Source: an uncultured Clostridium sp.
GTDB lineage: Bacteria; Bacillota; Clostridia; TANB77; CAG-508
Assembly: GCA_947568605.1 (NCBI GenBank)
Contig: CANOPV010000056.1
Span: forward strand, 1-6,204
DNA: 6,204 nucleotides
Direction of reading: 5' to 3'
In this document: piece by piece, positions 5,013-6,204 of the stretch
How positions within the stretch are numbered: the first letter of the stretch is position 1
How the letters are laid out: each line of letters begins with the position of its first letter
Position numbers and translations under genes: made by a program
Notes under the pieces: model-generated
Databases searched by the model: none
Told to the model about the DNA's origin: nothing
The model's input: the letters and a program-made list of their open reading frames with translations, nothing else

Positions 5013-6074
5013 ATGAATTTAAAAATTAAATGTTTAAAAGAAAGATTAAAAAGTTTAAATATGGAGGGAATGATAGTTTCAAATCCTATAAATATTAGAT
5101 ATTTAACAAATATTAATGCAGAAGGTGTATTACTAATAACAAGAAAAGAAAATATTTATATAACAGATAGTAGATACATAGAAAATGTACAAAAAACAAT
5201 TACAATTGATGATGAAATAATAGTAACAGATATAAAAGATGTATCAGAATATGATTACGAAAACTTTTTTACATACTGTGAAAATGTAGGTTTTGAAGAA
5301 AAATATGTTACATATTATAAATATAGAGAATATATGCATAAATATAAAATAAATAATTTAGTAGAAACAGAAGACATTATAGAAAAACAAAGAGCAATAA
5401 AAGATGAAATAGAAATAGAATCAATAAAAAAAGCGTGTGAATTAACAGATAAATGTTTTGAACATTTATTAAAATTTATAAAAAAAGGAATGACAGAAAA
5501 AGAAATAGCATTTGAAATTGAAAAATATTTTAAAGAAAATGGAGCAGATGGATTAGCATTTCCAACAATTGTTGCATCAGGAATAAACTCATCAATGCCA
5601 CACGCAGAACCAACAGATAAAAAAATAGAATCAGGAGATATTATAACACTAGATTTTGGATGTATAGTAGATGGATATTGTTCAGATATGACAAGAACAA
5701 TATTTGTAGATTTTATACAAGAATATGTAAAAAAAGTTTATGATTTAGTTTTAAAAAATCAATTACAAACATTAAAAGAAATGAAAGAAGGAGCAAATAC
5801 AAAAATATTATTTAAAATGGTTGAAAGTGATTTTAAAATAAATGATTATACATTAATTCACGCATTAGGGCATTCAGTAGGTATGGAAGTACACGAAAAT
5901 ATCATTATAGGCTCAAAAAGTGAAAATATATTAAAAGCAAATATGATTTTAACTAATGAGCCGGGAATATATATACCAGGAAAATTTGGAGTAAGAATAG
6001 AAGATACAGTTTTAATTACAAAATTTGGATGTATAAATTTAACAAAATCTGAGAAAAATTATATTGTAATATAA
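5013..6074 (+). CDS. yqhT: M24 family Xaa-Pro peptidase (aminopeptidase P / prolidase type)
   Basis: A 353-residue cytoplasmic metallopeptidase, the usual length of B. subtilis YqhT. The creatinase-type N-terminal domain (about 1-130) holds SNPINIRYLTN and YITDSRY. The pita-bread catalytic domain (about 133-353) has all five metal ligands: D214 in ITLDFG, D225 in CSDMTRT, H287 in HALGHSVGMEVHE, E316 in TNEPGIY and E330 in RIEDTV. H197 in PHAEP is the conserved substrate-side histidine. It should bind two divalent metal ions, typically Mn2+ or Co2+, and release an N-terminal residue preceding proline or split Xaa-Pro dipeptides; sequence alone does not settle which. AAGGA at 4998-5002 precedes the start by ten bases. 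The position directly before efp, as in Bacillus, supports the assignment and is a common arrangement in Firmicutes. The region after SDMTRT is somewhat shorter and more lysine-rich than usual, but no key residue is missing. Confidence 0.92.
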   Translation: MNLKIKCLKERLKSLNMEGMIVSNPINIRYLTNINAEGVLLITRKENIYITDSRYIENVQKTITIDDEIIVTDIKDVSEYDYENFFTYCENVGFEEKYVTYYKYREYMHKYKINNLVETEDIIEKQRAIKDEIEIESIKKACELTDKCFEHLLKFIKKGMTEKEIAFEIEKYFKENGADGLAFPTIVASGINSSMPHAEPTDKKIESGDIITLDFGCIVDGYCSDMTRTIFVDFIQEYVKKVYDLVLKNQLQTLKEMKEGANTKILFKMVESDFKINDYTLIHALGHSVGMEVHENIIIGSKSENILKANMILTNEPGIYIPGKFGVRIEDTVLITKFGCINLTKSEKNYIVI

Positions 6075-6079
6075 AACAC

Positions 6080-6108
6080 TTGATTTTAAAGCAAATATAG
6101 TATATAAT
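6080..6108 (+). promoter_or_regulatory. sigma-A promoter for efp
   Basis: TTGATT (6080-6085), a 17-base spacer and a perfect TATAAT (6103-6108). It begins six bases after the yqhT stop and would start transcription near 6115, about 30 bases before the efp start. This lets efp be expressed independently of the upstream operon. Confidence 0.65.
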
Positions 6109-6144
6109 ATTGTAGAAATAATTATTTGAAAGTGAGGAAAAAAT

Positions 6145-6204
6145 ATGGCAGAAGTATATATGGCAGGAGATGTTAGAAATGGAACAACATTCGAACTAGA
6201 TGGT
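6145..6204 (+). CDS. efp: elongation factor P, N-terminal end (partial)
   Basis: The first 20 codons are present and the rest lies beyond the window edge. GAGGA at 6134-6138 precedes the ATG by six bases. The peptide MAEVYMAGDVRNGTTFELDG matches the start of bacterial EF-P (usual form: M-I-x-A-G-D-x-R-N-G-x-x-F/I-E-x-D-G), the first strands of the KOW-like domain I. EF-P binds the ribosome between the P and E sites and relieves stalling at polyproline stretches. The loop carrying the modifiable residue near position 32 is not in view. The proline-rich tail of the protein at 203-742, with a run of three prolines, is the kind of sequence that would need it. Confidence 0.9.
   Translation, partial: MAEVYMAGDVRNGTTFELDG

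Overview
The window is very A/T-rich, uses many AGA, ATA and TTA codons, has strong AGGAGG-type ribosome-binding sites, and ends its genes with TAA (one with TAG). With a YtvI-type sporulation membrane protein and the yqhT-efp gene pair, this points to a low-GC, probably spore-forming member of the Clostridia (Bacillota). No phage, insertion sequence, CRISPR array, tRNA or rRNA is visible. Most of the window looks like ordinary chromosome; the unusual material is in the intergenic DNA and in a few lineage-specific small proteins.

Left part (1-840): the last 47 codons of murD (peptidoglycan precursor synthesis), then a 179-residue protein of unknown function with a Tyr/Asn-rich start, a conserved-looking acidic core and a Pro/Gly/Arg-rich tail, closed by a clear A/T-rich intrinsic terminator. 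Middle (841-1922): a short island of about 50% GC, a very cysteine-rich two-CBS-domain protein, and then 515 bases without a gene. That gap holds a large imperfect palindrome (about 1425-1610), a candidate structured RNA (about 1688-1830) and a near-consensus extended -10 promoter (1869-1897) for the next gene.

Right part (1923-6204): ytvI on the plus strand meets a minus-strand gene for a membrane-anchored protein resembling the C-terminal domain of YcgQ (TIGR03943/DUF1980). The two stop codons are one base apart. From a divergent promoter region near 3622-3674 a forward cluster runs: yqeG (HAD phosphatase), a type IV prepilin peptidase of family A24, yqhT (M24 Xaa-Pro peptidase) and the first 20 codons of efp (elongation factor P). 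Gaps of 23 and 33 bases suggest that the first three genes are one operon; efp has its own good promoter just after the yqhT stop. Start codons were moved inward from the longest open frame for the YcgQ-like gene (3567), yqeG (3703) and the prepilin peptidase (4227), because ribosome-binding sites and a promoter fix them there.

I see no convincing new multi-gene system. The best leads are the candidate RNA at 1688-1830, the palindrome beside it, the cysteine-rich CBS protein with its GC-rich leader, and the orphan YcgQ-like domain in which the family's CC pair appears to be SS.
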